From Tabrizicola_A aquatica (lineage in GTDB: Bacteria; Pseudomonadota; Alphaproteobacteria; Rhodobacterales; Rhodobacteraceae), in the NCBI GenBank assembly GCA_965194375.1, contig CBDAEL010000008.1: 64,000 nt of DNA; one strand, given 5' to 3'. This document shows positions 16,196 to 25,094 of this stretch, piece by piece (the stretch's first letter is position 1; each line of letters starts with the position of its first letter). Under the pieces are notes generated by a model. That model was not told the DNA's origin. It saw only the letters and a list, made by a program, of their open reading frames with translations, and made no database searches. A program made the position numbers and the translations under genes.

Positions 16196-16705
16196 TTAGG
16201 CTGCGCGACTGGTCAGAACATCGCCCACCTTGCGCTGCGCCCCGGCCTCATCGACGCCCGAGACGGCGGCGACTTCGCGGGTCAAACGCTCCAGCGCAGC
16301 CTCATAGAGCTGACGCTCGGAATAGGACTGCTCACGCTGGTCGTCGCTGCGATGCAGATCGCGCACAACCTCGGCAATGGCCATCAGATCGCCCGAGTTG
16401 ATCTTCTGCTCATACTCCTGCGCCCGGCGCGACCACATGGCCCGCTTGACCTTGGCCTTGCCCTTCAGCGTATCCAGCGCCTTTGTCACCACATCCGGCG
16501 CCGAAAGTGCGCGCATGCCGATTTCGGTGGCCTTGTGGGTGGGAACCCGCAGCGTCATCTTGTCCTTCTCGAACGAGATCACGAACAGTTCCAGATGAAT
16601 CCCGGCGATTTCCTGTTCCTCGATCGAAATGATCTTACCCACGCCATGCGCGGGATACACCACGAACTCGTTCGGGCGGAAATCGGGCTTCTTCGATTTG
16701 GTCAT
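16196..16705 (-). CDS. carD: CarD-family transcriptional regulator
   Basis: A 169-residue RNA-polymerase-binding protein. The N-terminal Tudor-like RID domain (FRPNEFVVYPAHGVGKIISIEEQEIAG) contacts the polymerase beta subunit. The C-terminal helical part (RRAQEYEQKINSGDLMAIAEVVRDLHR, ERQLYEAALERLTREVA) contacts promoter DNA and stabilises open complexes; in alphaproteobacteria such as Rhodobacter, CarD compensates for many promoters lacking an ideal -10 base. Length and motifs are complete. It is the last gene of a probable series helicase, S4 protein, fdxA, carD. The 266-base gap upstream is large enough for its own promoter. Confidence 0.93.
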   Translation of the reverse strand: MTKSKKPDFRPNEFVVYPAHGVGKIISIEEQEIAGIHLELFVISFEKDKMTLRVPTHKATEIGMRALSAPDVVTKALDTLKGKAKVKRAMWSRRAQEYEQKINSGDLMAIAEVVRDLHRSDDQREQSYSERQLYEAALERLTREVAAVSGVDEAGAQRKVGDVLTSRAA

Positions 16706-16971
16706 TCTTGGTTGCTTCCTCGGCAGGAGGCCAGTCCCGGCAAAAGCGGCCCGCCCGGATTTACCGGATGCAGACCTACAGTCGACAGGAGTTTCGTCTC
16801 AGGCGAGCAGACCTGAGGCGTCAGACAGGCATCCGTGATTGTTTGTGGACATTGTGTAACACAAAAATCACGGAATTCCAACTGCGGTAAAACAGGGAGA
16901 AAAACAGACAAGCCATTGATATTGATGCGAATCTACCTTTTTAGGCGATTCGGAAGCGCCAAGGCGGCGAA

Positions 16972-17310
16972 TCAGCCGCCCTTCCCTGGCTCTTCGGAGA
17001 AGTACTTCTCCAGCTTGTTTTCTTCGCCGTCGCGCTCTTCATGGTCGGGCAAAGCATCACGCTTGGTGGTGATGACCGGCCACAAAAGCGCATATTTGCG
17101 GTTAAAGGCCACCCATTTGTCCATGTCCGGTTCGGTATCCGGACGGATGGCATCGGCCGGGCACTCCGGCTCGCAAACGCCGCAGTCAATGCACTCATCG
17201 GGGTGGATCACCAGCGCGTTGAGGCCTTCGTAAAAGCAGTCCACCGGACAGACTTCGACGCAGTCGGTGTATTTGCAGGCGATGCAGTTGTCGATCACGA
17301 CATAGGTCAT
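16972..17310 (-). CDS. fdxA: 7Fe ferredoxin FdxA
   Basis: A 112-residue electron carrier with one 3Fe-4S and one 4Fe-4S cluster. Cysteines at 9, 17, 21 and 25 (with an extra Cys12) and at 40, 43, 46 and 50 lie in the two cluster motifs CKYTDCVEVCPVDC and CIDCGVCEPECP. The C-terminal extension with WAFNRKYALLWPVIT is typical of the FdxA subfamily. It is cytoplasmic, with no signal peptide. It lies 56 bases downstream of the S4 protein gene and upstream of carD in the same orientation. The redox partner is not evident from the neighbours. Confidence 0.93.
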   Translation of the reverse strand: MTYVVIDNCIACKYTDCVEVCPVDCFYEGLNALVIHPDECIDCGVCEPECPADAIRPDTEPDMDKWVAFNRKYALLWPVITTKRDALPDHEERDGEENKLEKYFSEEPGKGG

Positions 17311-17366
17311 GGGACACCCCGTTCCATTTGGTTCCGCCCGGTGTTTATGTCAGGCGGGTTGATGTT

Positions 17367-17684
17367 TCAAGCACTGGCATCGGCCCCCGGTGCATCAAGA
17401 TCACAGTAAAGCGCCTGCGCCACGGTCGCCGGACCCCGCCTCTCGGCCAGCGCCAGAACCCGCACCACCCGGATCTGCCCGCCTTGGGGAAAGGTCAGCA
17501 CATCGCCCACCGCAACCCCATGGCCAGGCTTCTTACAACGCTGGGCGTTCAGCCTCAGATGGCCACTTTCCACACAGTCCTGCGCCAAATCGCGCGATTT
17601 AAAGAACCGGGCATGAAACAGCCATTTGTCCAGCCGGAGTTTCGGCTGGACGCCGGGATCAGCTTTGCCCGAAGGCCCCGCCAA
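17367..17684 (-). CDS. S4-domain RNA-binding protein (Hsp15-like)
   Basis: A 105-residue protein with an S4 RNA-binding domain (LRLDKWLFHARFFKSRDLAQ, VESGHLRLNAQRCKKPGHGVAVGD). The closest named relative is the heat-shock protein Hsp15/HslR, which binds stalled 50S subunits carrying nascent chains. The only upstream start in frame is a TTG at 17684, immediately after the TGA of the helicase gene, so translation is probably coupled. It resides in the cytoplasm. Function in this lineage is inferred from the domain only. Confidence 0.85.
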   Translation of the reverse strand: MAGPSGKADPGVQPKLRLDKWLFHARFFKSRDLAQDCVESGHLRLNAQRCKKPGHGVAVGDVLTFPQGGQIRVVRVLALAERRGPATVAQALYCDLDAPGADASA

Positions 17685-20663
17685 TCAGAGCTTGCCCTTC
17701 AGCGCCATCAGCGCGGCAAAGGGATTGTCAGGATCAACCGGCTTTTCAACGCGCGGCGGACGGGCCTCGAAGGACTTTTGCCGATCGTCGCGGTTCGGCT
17801 TGCCGCCCTTGCGATCCCCACCGCGGTCCCCACGGTCACCGCGATCACCTTGCGGCTTGCCTGCGCGGTCACCCGAGCGTTCACCCTGCGGCTTGCCATG
17901 ACGGCGCTCGCCCTGAGGACGGTCGCCTTGCGGGGCGTCCCCCTCTTTGCGGGGGCCACGGTCTGCACCTCGGTCGCCAGAACGGTCACCGCGCGGCTTG
18001 CGCTCACCTTGCGGGGCGTCGCCTTCTTTGCGGGGGCCACGGGCGGCGGTACCTTCGGGACGGGGTGCACGTTCCGGGCGCTGAAAGCGCGGCTTGGGTG
18101 CCCAGGTAAAGGTGTAGAACACCTCCATATCAGGTGCGGCGGCCTCGTCAGACGCTGCTGCGGGCTCTTCCACCCGCACAAAGGCCGATTCTTCTTCGGT
18201 GATCGGGTTCAGAGGTGCGTTCGGATCCACCTCAACCGGCACCAGAACCGCTGCGGCCTTGACCTTTACCCGCTCTGCCTTGTCGCCCTTATAGCCGAGA
18301 CCGCCCATCAGGTCAGAGAACTGTTCCAGCGTCATGCCGGTGATCGACAGCATGTCGGGCGTGGCTTCAAACCCGGCCTTGGTGTCCTTCTGGCGCAGGA
18401 TGTCCGCCAGACGTTCCAGCATGTCGATGCGGATCGCGCGGGTGCCTGCCGGATGATACCCGGCCAGCGTGTAATGGGGCTTTGGCACCGCCGCGATATT
18501 GGGGATGGTGACCAGACCGGGCGGCGGGCTTTCAGGGAACTCGCTCAGCCCGTTCCACAGCGACCACAGCACCAGCCGCAGCCGCGTGGGCGCGGGTTTC
18601 AACAGGGCCGGTTGGAAAATGGTGTATTGGCCAAAACGCACGCCATGCTTGCGAAGGGCGCTGCGGGCCTCTTGATCGAGTTCCTTGACCTCGGCGGCAA
18701 TCACACCGCGATCCAAGACGCCCAAGCCTTCGGCAAGCCGGAAGGCAAAGCCCTTGGCCAAGCCTTGCAGGGTTTCGTCGCGGCCCATGGCCAAAAGCGG
18801 TTCGAACTGGGTGGCGACCTTGCGGTCGATGAAATGCTGCAGGCGGCGGCGGACCTTTTCGGCCACCTCTTCACCAGCCTCTTCGTCGACAAAGGCCTCA
18901 ACCGTGGGTTTGGTGATCTCACCGCCCTTGACCAGCTTACCGATGGCAGAGGTGCCCCACATCAGGCCCCCCTGTTCGGTAAAGTCCATCTCGGTATCGG
19001 CGGCGTTGTAGAACTTGTCCGCACGCAGATGGAACTCTGGGCGCAGCGCTTGCACCGCCGCCGTCCGCAGAACCCGCGCCTGATCGGGGCTGGCGGATGC
19101 ATCCTGCGAGAAACGGAACCCCTCAAGACGGCCGGCGAATTCGCCTTCGACCGTCACTTCGCCTTTGTCATTCACCTCGGCCACGAGGGTCTCCTTCTGC
19201 TTCAACCGCCGCATCAGAACACTGGTGCGGCGATCTACAAATCGTTGGGTCAGGGCTGCATGCAGCGCATCTGACAAGCGGTCTTCTACAGCGCGCGTTT
19301 CTTCGCGCCAATGGCTTTCGTCTTCCACCCAGCCTTTGCGCTGCGCGACATAGGTCCAGGTGCGGATATAGGCCAGTCGTTTCGAGATGGTGTCAATGTC
19401 ACCGCCGGGTTTGTCGATGCGTTCGACCGCTTTTTTCATCCAATCTGACGGAACTTTGCCACCACCCAGCCCGCGACCGACCAGAAAGTCGAAAATCCGC
19501 GCCAGAAGGCTGGTGTGCTCCCCCCCGCCCGCATTGCGGAAATCGGGGATGCGGCAGACGTCCCACAAAAGTTGCACGCGTTTTGGTCCGGTCAGCTTGT
19601 CCTTGACCTCGGGCATCTCAAACAGCGCTTTCAGCGCCAAGACATCATCGGCATCCCGCGCCCGGGTGAGCCATGGGTCATGCGTGTGCCGCTCAAGGCT
19701 GGCGATCAGGCGCTCGGCGCTGCCAAACTCCAGATCATGATTGCGCCAATGGAGTTTGCGCACCGGGTCAAAGCGATGTTCTTCAATCGCCTCGATAACG
19801 GTCTCGTCAAAAGGCCGCGCCTCACCGGTGACGCCAAAGGTGCCGTTTTCCGTGTGCCGCCCAGCACGCCCAGCGATCTGGGCCAGTTCTTGGGGATAAA
19901 GCTGGCGCATCCGGTGGCCATCAAACTTAGCAGTGGCCGAAAAGGCGATGTGCTTGATGTCGAGATTGAGCCCCATGCCGATCGCGTCAGTGGCCACCAA
20001 ATAATCAACATCGCCGTTTTGATACAAAGCCACCTGCGCGTTGCGGGTGCGGGGTGACAACGCCCCCATGACCACCGCGCATCCGCCCTTGGTGCGCCGA
20101 ATCAATTCGGCGATGGCATAGACGTTGTCCACCGAAAACCCTACGATGGCGCTGCGTTCGGGCATCCGGCTGATCTTCTTGGACCCGGTAAAGGTCAGTT
20201 CCGAAAACCGCTCGCGTTTCAGGAAGGTCACCCCTGGCACCAGCCCGGCAATCGCGCCGCGCATGGTTTCTGCGCCCAAGAACAGCGTCTCATGCAAACC
20301 GCGCGCGCGCAAAAGCCGGTCGGTGAAGACATGGCCACGGTCGGGGTCGGCGCAAAGCTGGATCTCATCGACCGCCACAAAATCGGCGCCAATGTCCAAG
20401 GGCATGGCTTCAACCGTGCAGACCCAATACTGGCAGCGGTCGGGCACGATTCGCTCTTCGCCGGTCACCAGCCCCACCACAGACGGCCCTCGCTGGGCGA
20501 CGATCCGATCATAAACCTCGCGCGCCAGCAATCGCAGCGGCAGGCCGATAACGCCGGTGCGATGGGCCAGCATGCGTTCAATCGCGTAATGGGTTTTGCC
20601 GGTGTTGGTCGGCCCAAGGACCGCCGTGACCCGGGCGCGGGCGTCCATCTGTCGGGCGTCCAT
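17685..20663 (-). CDS. Suv3-like superfamily 2 RNA helicase
   Basis: A 992-residue ATP-dependent helicase resembling mitochondrial SUV3, the RNA helicase of the degradosome. Walker A is GPTNTGKT (residues 17-24) and the Walker B equivalent is DEIQ (99-102). Helicase C motifs follow: YLVATDAIGMGLNLDI and QIAGRAGRHTENGTFG. The middle and C-terminal helical parts match the alphaproteobacterial Suv3 type. The last 120 or so residues are a disordered, charged tail with repeated RKEGDAPQG, KPQGERSGDR and GDRGDRGDRGGDR units, probably for RNA or protein binding, ending FAALMALKGKL. It is the first gene of the helicase-S4-fdxA-carD series. A nearby start at MDARARV (in frame) is an alternative. Confidence 0.88.
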   Translation of the reverse strand: MDARQMDARARVTAVLGPTNTGKTHYAIERMLAHRTGVIGLPLRLLAREVYDRIVAQRGPSVVGLVTGEERIVPDRCQYWVCTVEAMPLDIGADFVAVDEIQLCADPDRGHVFTDRLLRARGLHETLFLGAETMRGAIAGLVPGVTFLKRERFSELTFTGSKKISRMPERSAIVGFSVDNVYAIAELIRRTKGGCAVVMGALSPRTRNAQVALYQNGDVDYLVATDAIGMGLNLDIKHIAFSATAKFDGHRMRQLYPQELAQIAGRAGRHTENGTFGVTGEARPFDETVIEAIEEHRFDPVRKLHWRNHDLEFGSAERLIASLERHTHDPWLTRARDADDVLALKALFEMPEVKDKLTGPKRVQLLWDVCRIPDFRNAGGGEHTSLLARIFDFLVGRGLGGGKVPSDWMKKAVERIDKPGGDIDTISKRLAYIRTWTYVAQRKGWVEDESHWREETRAVEDRLSDALHAALTQRFVDRRTSVLMRRLKQKETLVAEVNDKGEVTVEGEFAGRLEGFRFSQDASASPDQARVLRTAAVQALRPEFHLRADKFYNAADTEMDFTEQGGLMWGTSAIGKLVKGGEITKPTVEAFVDEEAGEEVAEKVRRRLQHFIDRKVATQFEPLLAMGRDETLQGLAKGFAFRLAEGLGVLDRGVIAAEVKELDQEARSALRKHGVRFGQYTIFQPALLKPAPTRLRLVLWSLWNGLSEFPESPPPGLVTIPNIAAVPKPHYTLAGYHPAGTRAIRIDMLERLADILRQKDTKAGFEATPDMLSITGMTLEQFSDLMGGLGYKGDKAERVKVKAAAVLVPVEVDPNAPLNPITEEESAFVRVEEPAAASDEAAAPDMEVFYTFTWAPKPRFQRPERAPRPEGTAARGPRKEGDAPQGERKPRGDRSGDRGADRGPRKEGDAPQGDRPQGERRHGKPQGERSGDRAGKPQGDRGDRGDRGGDRKGGKPNRDDRQKSFEARPPRVEKPVDPDNPFAALMALKGKL

Positions 20664-20675
20664 GTCTGGGCTTCC

Positions 20676-21236
20676 TTAAAGTGAGCTGCCTTGCAGATCG
20701 GCAGTCAGCCGGTCGATGGCTTCGGATACCCCTGCGGCATTGGGATGTATAGCCTTCACGGCCTGATGCACCTCAAGCGCCTGCTCTGGGCGGCCCAAAT
20801 CTTCAAGGATCATCGCAAACCCTGACATAGCGCCAAAATGGCGTGGGTTCAGCTGCAGCGTCTGGGCGATGTCGGCCATTGAGGGGCCGAACTGCCCCAT
20901 CTGATAGAGCACCGTCGCACGGGCGTTCCAGCCTTCGGCAAAGTCCGGGGCATGGTCGACAAGGGCTGTAAAATGCTCAACCGCAAGGTCAAGTTGGCCC
21001 GCGCTCATGGCGCGGCGACCGCGCTCCAGCAGAAGATCCATCGCCGCCGATCCTGACTTGGACCATTCGATCCAGATCTCTTGCTCGATCCGCTCTGCCG
21101 CCTGCGGATCAGCTGCCTTCAGCTTGTTGAACAGATCGTCAAGCTTCGCAGTCTGGCCAAAGGCCATCCCGGCGCACAAGATCATCGGCACAAGTGCCGC
21201 AACGATCATGTTGTGAAGGCGTTGCCAAACTTTCAT
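20676..21236 (-). CDS. TPR-repeat periplasmic protein
   Basis: A protein of about 186 residues with an N-terminal export signal (MKVWQRLHNMIVAALVPMILCAGMAFG) and three TPR-like helix pairs (GRRAMSAGQLDLAVEHFTALVDHAP, AEGWNARATVLYQMGQFGPSMADI, FGAMSGFAMILEDLGRPEQALEVH). TPRs mediate protein contacts, and the partner is unknown. The start was set at ATG 21236; an upstream TTG at 21254 would add six residues. It is transcribed towards the helicase gene, with 12 bases between them, so it could share the transcript. Confidence 0.82.
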   Translation of the reverse strand: MKVWQRLHNMIVAALVPMILCAGMAFGQTAKLDDLFNKLKAADPQAAERIEQEIWIEWSKSGSAAMDLLLERGRRAMSAGQLDLAVEHFTALVDHAPDFAEGWNARATVLYQMGQFGPSMADIAQTLQLNPRHFGAMSGFAMILEDLGRPEQALEVHQAVKAIHPNAAGVSEAIDRLTADLQGSSL

Positions 21237-21298
21237 AACACGAACGTAACTCAACGGCGGCGAATATCCAGCCCCGTGATCGCAGAATGGAGAGACTG

Positions 21299-21589
21299 AT
21301 GAGCGACGTGATCCACGCAGCCGTGGCAGCCCTTGCCACCAAGATGAACGGCGGCTTCAGCGCTGGCGTGGCCAAGTTCGTGATTCCGGGCGAGGGCGCG
21401 ATCATGATCGACCACGATGGCGTGCGCGCGGGCGATGATGAGGCCGATGTGACGCTGACCGCCGAGGCCGACGTGTTCCGCGCCATTCTGGAGGGCGAGA
21501 TGAACGCCACCAGCGCCTTCATGACGGGTAAGCTGACGGTGGACGGGTCGATGGGCTTGGCAATGCAGCTGGGTGCGGCTCTCGCGTGA
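21299..21589 (+). CDS. SCP2 sterol-binding-domain protein
   Basis: A 96-residue single-domain protein of the SCP2 family, a hydrophobic-ligand-binding fold (GVAKFVIPGEGAIMIDHDGV, DVTLTAEADVFRAILEGEMN, AFMTGKLTVDGSMGLAMQLG). ATG 21299 was chosen because GGAGA lies at the right spacing; ATG 21287 would place the start inside that site. Its stop overlaps the GTG start of the next gene, so a small lipid-handling operon with the hydrolase is likely. The ligand is unknown. Confidence 0.88.
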   Translation: MSDVIHAAVAALATKMNGGFSAGVAKFVIPGEGAIMIDHDGVRAGDDEADVTLTAEADVFRAILEGEMNATSAFMTGKLTVDGSMGLAMQLGAALA

Positions 21590-22521
21590 GCGGGGCACCG
21601 TTCCATGCGGTCATGGCCGATGGCCCCGAAGGGGCCTTTGCGCGCTGGCTGCAGGCCACCGATGGCGTGCAGATCCGCGTGGGGGTCTGGCCGAAAGATG
21701 CGGCCAAAGGCACGGTGTTCCTCTTGCCGGGGCGCACGGAATACATTGAAAAATACGGCCGCGCCGCCAAAGATTTGGCGCGGCGCGGCTATGCCACGCT
21801 GACGGTGGATTTTCGCGGACAGGGGCTTGCCGACCGTTCATTGGACGATCCTTTGGTCGGTCATGTCACCGATTTCGACGAATATCAGCTGGATATGGCG
21901 GCGGTGATCGCCTTTGCCCGCGCCGAGGCCCTGCCAGAGCCGTGGTTCATGATCGCCCATTCAATGGGCGGCTGCATCGGCTTGCGCTGCCTGATGGGGA
22001 ACCACCCGTTCAAGGCGGTGGCCTTTTCGGCCCCGATGTGGGGCATCCTGATTTCGGCTTGGATGCGGCCCGTGGCCGTGGCCATGGCGCGCGCCTCGCG
22101 CTGGTTCAGCTTTGACCACCGCATCGTGCCGGGCAGCCGCGAGGCGACCTATGTCATGGCCGTGCCCTTTGTCGGCAACACGCTGACCACCGACCCCGAG
22201 ATGTGGGACTACATGCGCCAGCAGGCGATGGCCTGCCCCGAGATGATGCTGGCCGGCCCTTCCTTGGGCTGGCTGCAGGCCGCCTTGGCCGAGTGCAACG
22301 CCTTGGCTGTGCGGCCCTCGCCCGATATCGCCACCTTAACCGCCCTCGGCCTGCAAGAGCGGATTGTGGATATCGGCCCGATCCATGCCCGGATGGCGCA
22401 TTGGCCGAAGGGGACCTTGTCGCTTTATCCCGGTGCCGAGCATGAGGTGATGATGGAGCGCCCAGACACCCGCGCGCGGTTCTTTGATGAGGCTTGCGCG
22501 CTTTTTGATCTGCACCTTTAG
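21586..22521 (+). CDS. Alpha/beta hydrolase (lysophospholipase-like)
   Basis: A 311-residue serine hydrolase of the PldB/monoacylglycerol-lipase type. Motifs: FLLPGRTEYIEKYGRAAKDLARRGY near the oxyanion hole, the nucleophile elbow AHSMGG, and the catalytic His in YPGAEHEVMMERPD; the acidic residue lies between them. It starts at a GTG that overlaps the preceding TGA, so it is translationally coupled to the SCP2 gene. No signal peptide is seen, so it is probably cytoplasmic or peripheral. The lipid substrate is not determined by the sequence. Confidence 0.87.
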   Translation: MSGAPFHAVMADGPEGAFARWLQATDGVQIRVGVWPKDAAKGTVFLLPGRTEYIEKYGRAAKDLARRGYATLTVDFRGQGLADRSLDDPLVGHVTDFDEYQLDMAAVIAFARAEALPEPWFMIAHSMGGCIGLRCLMGNHPFKAVAFSAPMWGILISAWMRPVAVAMARASRWFSFDHRIVPGSREATYVMAVPFVGNTLTTDPEMWDYMRQQAMACPEMMLAGPSLGWLQAALAECNALAVRPSPDIATLTALGLQERIVDIGPIHARMAHWPKGTLSLYPGAEHEVMMERPDTRARFFDEACALFDLHL

Positions 22522-22550
22522 GGTGCCCCGGAATTTTTGAAAACCCCGGT

Positions 22551-22573
22551 CCGGATTATTGGCAATAATCCGG
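22551..22573. terminator. Perfect hairpin between convergent genes
   Basis: CCGGATTATT at 22551-22560 and AATAATCCGG at 22564-22573 form a perfect ten-base stem with a three-base loop. It lies between the hydrolase stop and the Anbu stop, so it can serve both strands. It lacks a T run, so Rho-independent activity is uncertain. Confidence 0.5.
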
Positions 22574-22576
22574 GTC

Positions 22577-23308
22577 TCAGGTCCCCAGAGTGATCTGCGT
22601 AAACCCGTCGCGCAGCGCACGCGACCATGCGTCGGACATTGCGCGAAACGCTGGATCGCCCGCCTCGATGCGGCGCTGGCGGCTGACGGCGCATTCGTCG
22701 CGCCGGATGACCGCCAGATCCAATGGCATGCCCACCGACAGGTTGGACCGCAGGGTCGAATCCATCGACAAAAGCACCGCCTTTTCCGCATCGGCCAAAG
22801 GCGTGTCAGGTTTCACCACGCGGTCCAAGATCGGCTTGCCGTATTTGTGCTCGCCGATCTGCAAGAACGGCGTGTCCTCGGTCGCCTCAATGAAATTGCC
22901 CTCGGGATAGATCAGGAACAGCCGCATCGCGCCGCCCTTGCGTTGCCCCGCCACGATCATCGACGCCGTGGCCGCCTGTTTCATCGTGGCCAGCTTTTCA
23001 TCAATCTCCAGCCGCACAGCGCAAAGCATGCGCCCGATGATCGAGGCCACCTTCAACATGGTTGGGGCCAGCATGATCGAGGTGTCCTCGGTCGCGTCCG
23101 GATCGTCAATCGCTTCGCGCAGGCGGGCAAGCGTTGTCTGGGTGATCGACAGCGAACCAGCGGTCATCACGGTGATCACCCGCTCACCGGGGTGTTCAAA
23201 GTGGAACATCTTGCGATAGGTCGAGATATTGTCCAACCCCGCATTGGTGCGGGTGTCTGACAGGCAGACCATGCCCTCTTTCAAAAGAAGTCCCACGCAG
23301 TAGGTCAT
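22577..23308 (-). CDS. Anbu, bacterial proteasome-like peptidase
   Basis: A 243-residue Ntn-hydrolase of the Anbu (ancestral beta subunit) family, related to HslV and proteasome beta subunits. It starts MTYCVGLLLKEGMVCLSDTRTNAG: removal of Met1 would expose Thr2 as the nucleophile, and the SDTRTNAG block with Asp, together with the lysine region around RKMFHFEH, matches the family. Anbu rings in other species are open lock-washer helices, with weak or no proven protease activity. It is the last gene of a cluster with a transglutaminase, an alpha-E protein and a circularly permuted ATP-grasp protein. Comparative genomics describes this cluster as a possible peptide-synthesis or tagging and removal system. 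Its physiological job is unknown. Confidence 0.92.
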   Translation of the reverse strand: MTYCVGLLLKEGMVCLSDTRTNAGLDNISTYRKMFHFEHPGERVITVMTAGSLSITQTTLARLREAIDDPDATEDTSIMLAPTMLKVASIIGRMLCAVRLEIDEKLATMKQAATASMIVAGQRKGGAMRLFLIYPEGNFIEATEDTPFLQIGEHKYGKPILDRVVKPDTPLADAEKAVLLSMDSTLRSNLSVGMPLDLAVIRRDECAVSRQRRIEAGDPAFRAMSDAWSRALRDGFTQITLGT

Positions 23309-23337
23309 CGTCGTCTCCGGCCTTTACGCGGCGTAAC

Positions 23338-24144
23338 CTATTGGGCTTGCGACTGGATCGCAACCGTCACCGACAGGCTTTCCACCCCAAGCCCGCGCGC
23401 AATGCCCTTGATGGGCGCGGCCTCGGCCGCATCAAGGCCAGACCCCAGACGGATATAACGCTCATCCGGGCAGCAGCGGTTGGCCGGATCAAACCCGATC
23501 CAGCCATAGCCCGGCACATGAAGTTCCGCCCAAGCATGCGACGCCTCATGCGGGGTGCCGTCCTCGGAAGAAAAGAGATAGCCCGCCACATAGCGCGCCG
23601 GAAATCCGGCATGGCGCGCGCAGGCGATCAGGGCTTGGGCATGGTCTTGGCAGACCCCCTCGCCTTGGGCCAGCGCCTCGGCCGCGGTGGTATGCGAATG
23701 GGTGCTGCCGGGGCGGTAGGCGATCGCCCCCGCCACCGCAAAGGCCAGCGCATGGGCGTGCGACAGGGGATCATCCTGCGCCGCGCTGTCCGCCAGCGCG
23801 CGCAAGGCGTCATCGGCTTCGGTTGCCGGGGTTGCGCGCAGATAGGCCAAGGGCGGCACCAGTTCACGGTGTCCGCGCAAGACACCGGCCAGATCGGTGG
23901 TCTGCACCTGCCCCTGCACCCGCACCTCGACCGTGCTGACCGGCCCTTTCACAGTCCAGCCCTGCACCCAATCACCCGCCCCATCTCGAAAGCCGCCGCC
24001 CATTTCACCGCCCGCGACGGTGATCGTCCAATTCACAACCTTTTGGCCGTCAAAGCGCGCAGGCGTCAGGCGATGGCTTTGCATGACCGCGCGCACTGGC
24101 TGGTCGTAATGGTAAAGGGTGCTGTGATCGACGGTCAAAAGCAT
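23338..24144 (-). CDS. Transglutaminase-like cysteine peptidase (Anbu cluster)
   Basis: A 268-residue protein with an N-terminal beta-rich region (TVDHSTLYHYDQPVRAVMQSHRLTPAR) and a C-terminal transglutaminase-like core. The catalytic triad is clear: Cys165 in GEGVCQDHAQ, His203 in ASHAWAE and Asp219 in FDPANR. Such proteins usually act as peptidases or amide-exchange enzymes. The ATG overlaps the TGA of the alpha-E gene (TGATG), so translation is coupled. A GTG one codon upstream is an alternative start. It is part of the conserved four-gene Anbu cluster, where it may cut or transfer amide-linked peptides made by the ATP-grasp enzyme. No signal peptide is visible. Confidence 0.9.
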   Translation of the reverse strand: MLLTVDHSTLYHYDQPVRAVMQSHRLTPARFDGQKVVNWTITVAGGEMGGGFRDGAGDWVQGWTVKGPVSTVEVRVQGQVQTTDLAGVLRGHRELVPPLAYLRATPATEADDALRALADSAAQDDPLSHAHALAFAVAGAIAYRPGSTHSHTTAAEALAQGEGVCQDHAQALIACARHAGFPARYVAGYLFSSEDGTPHEASHAWAELHVPGYGWIGFDPANRCCPDERYIRLGSGLDAAEAAPIKGIARGLGVESLSVTVAIQSQAQ

Positions 24145-25088
24145 CACATATCCCCCGAGAGATAGCTGTCATGGATCACCGCGCCCAAGGCCGAACTTTC
24201 GGTGATAAAGCGGGTCAGAAATTCGTGCAGGCCTTCGTCAAAGATATGGTCGGGTGTTAACCCCTCAAGCCCGGCCAGCAACCGGGCCGAGGCCGCCTGC
24301 GCGGGCGTCTCACGCCCGTATGCCTTGGCCAGACGGCCCAGATGGTTGTTCAATCCCGCCACACACGTGATCAGACTGCGCGGGCTTTGCGGGTTCAGAA
24401 TCAGGAAATGCGCAATCTTGGCCGAGGTCACCTCGCCGCCGTAAGCCCAGTGAAACGCCCGATGCGCGCCCAGCGCGCGCAAGAGCATCAGCCACTGTTC
24501 ATTGTCCAGCCCTGTGCCGACATAGTCGGCGCGCGGCAAGAGGACATAGTATTTCACATCCATCAAACGCGCCGTGGCATCGCCGCGTTCCAGATAATAG
24601 CCGATGTTCAGAAAGTTGAACCCGTCGTTGCGCAGGATGGTGCCGTCAATCGCACCGCGCACCATGGCGGCCTGTTTCATCACCCAATCGGTGAGCCGGG
24701 ACAGCTCTGCCTTGTCACGCTGGGCCTCGATCTGGCGCAATTCCTGAAAGGCGGTGTTCAGCGCGTCCCAAACCTGTTGGGTCAAAGCGGTCCGCACGAT
24801 GCGGCCGTTTTCCCGCGCCGCCGTGAGGCAGCTTGCCACCGAATTCGGATTGTCGCGGTCGAAAAACAGCCAGCTTTCAATCGTGCGCTGATCGGGGGCG
24901 CCGTATTTGGCGGCGTAGCCCGTCGCATTACCCGAAGCGCGCAACAGGCTGTCCCAATCGCTGCGATAGCCGACAGCGGTGGGCAAAAGCGCGATGCGCG
25001 CGCCAACCTCCAAAAGGCGCGCTGCCGTCTCGGCGCGCTCCATATAGCGGGCGATCCAAAACAGATTGTCGGCGGTCCGTGACAGCAT
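24144..25088 (-). CDS. Alpha-E domain protein (Anbu cluster)
   Basis: A 314-residue all-helical protein of the alpha-E family (DUF403). It starts MLSRTADNLFWIARYMERAETAARLLEV, the characteristic opening, and continues with FLILNPQSPRSLITCV. The family has no known catalytic residues. It occurs beside circularly permuted ATP-grasp proteins and is thought to help them in amide-bond formation. It lies six bases after the ATP-grasp gene and overlaps the transglutaminase start, so the three are almost certainly co-translated. Confidence 0.92.
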   Translation of the reverse strand: MLSRTADNLFWIARYMERAETAARLLEVGARIALLPTAVGYRSDWDSLLRASGNATGYAAKYGAPDQRTIESWLFFDRDNPNSVASCLTAARENGRIVRTALTQQVWDALNTAFQELRQIEAQRDKAELSRLTDWVMKQAAMVRGAIDGTILRNDGFNFLNIGYYLERGDATARLMDVKYYVLLPRADYVGTGLDNEQWLMLLRALGAHRAFHWAYGGEVTSAKIAHFLILNPQSPRSLITCVAGLNNHLGRLAKAYGRETPAQAASARLLAGLEGLTPDHIFDEGLHEFLTRFITESSALGAVIHDSYLSGDM

Positions 25089-25094
25089 ACCCGT

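Noticed and set aside
17328..19274. 648-residue plus-strand ORF opposite the helicase
   Set aside because: Antisense shadow of the helicase and S4 genes, rich in Arg, His and Gly.
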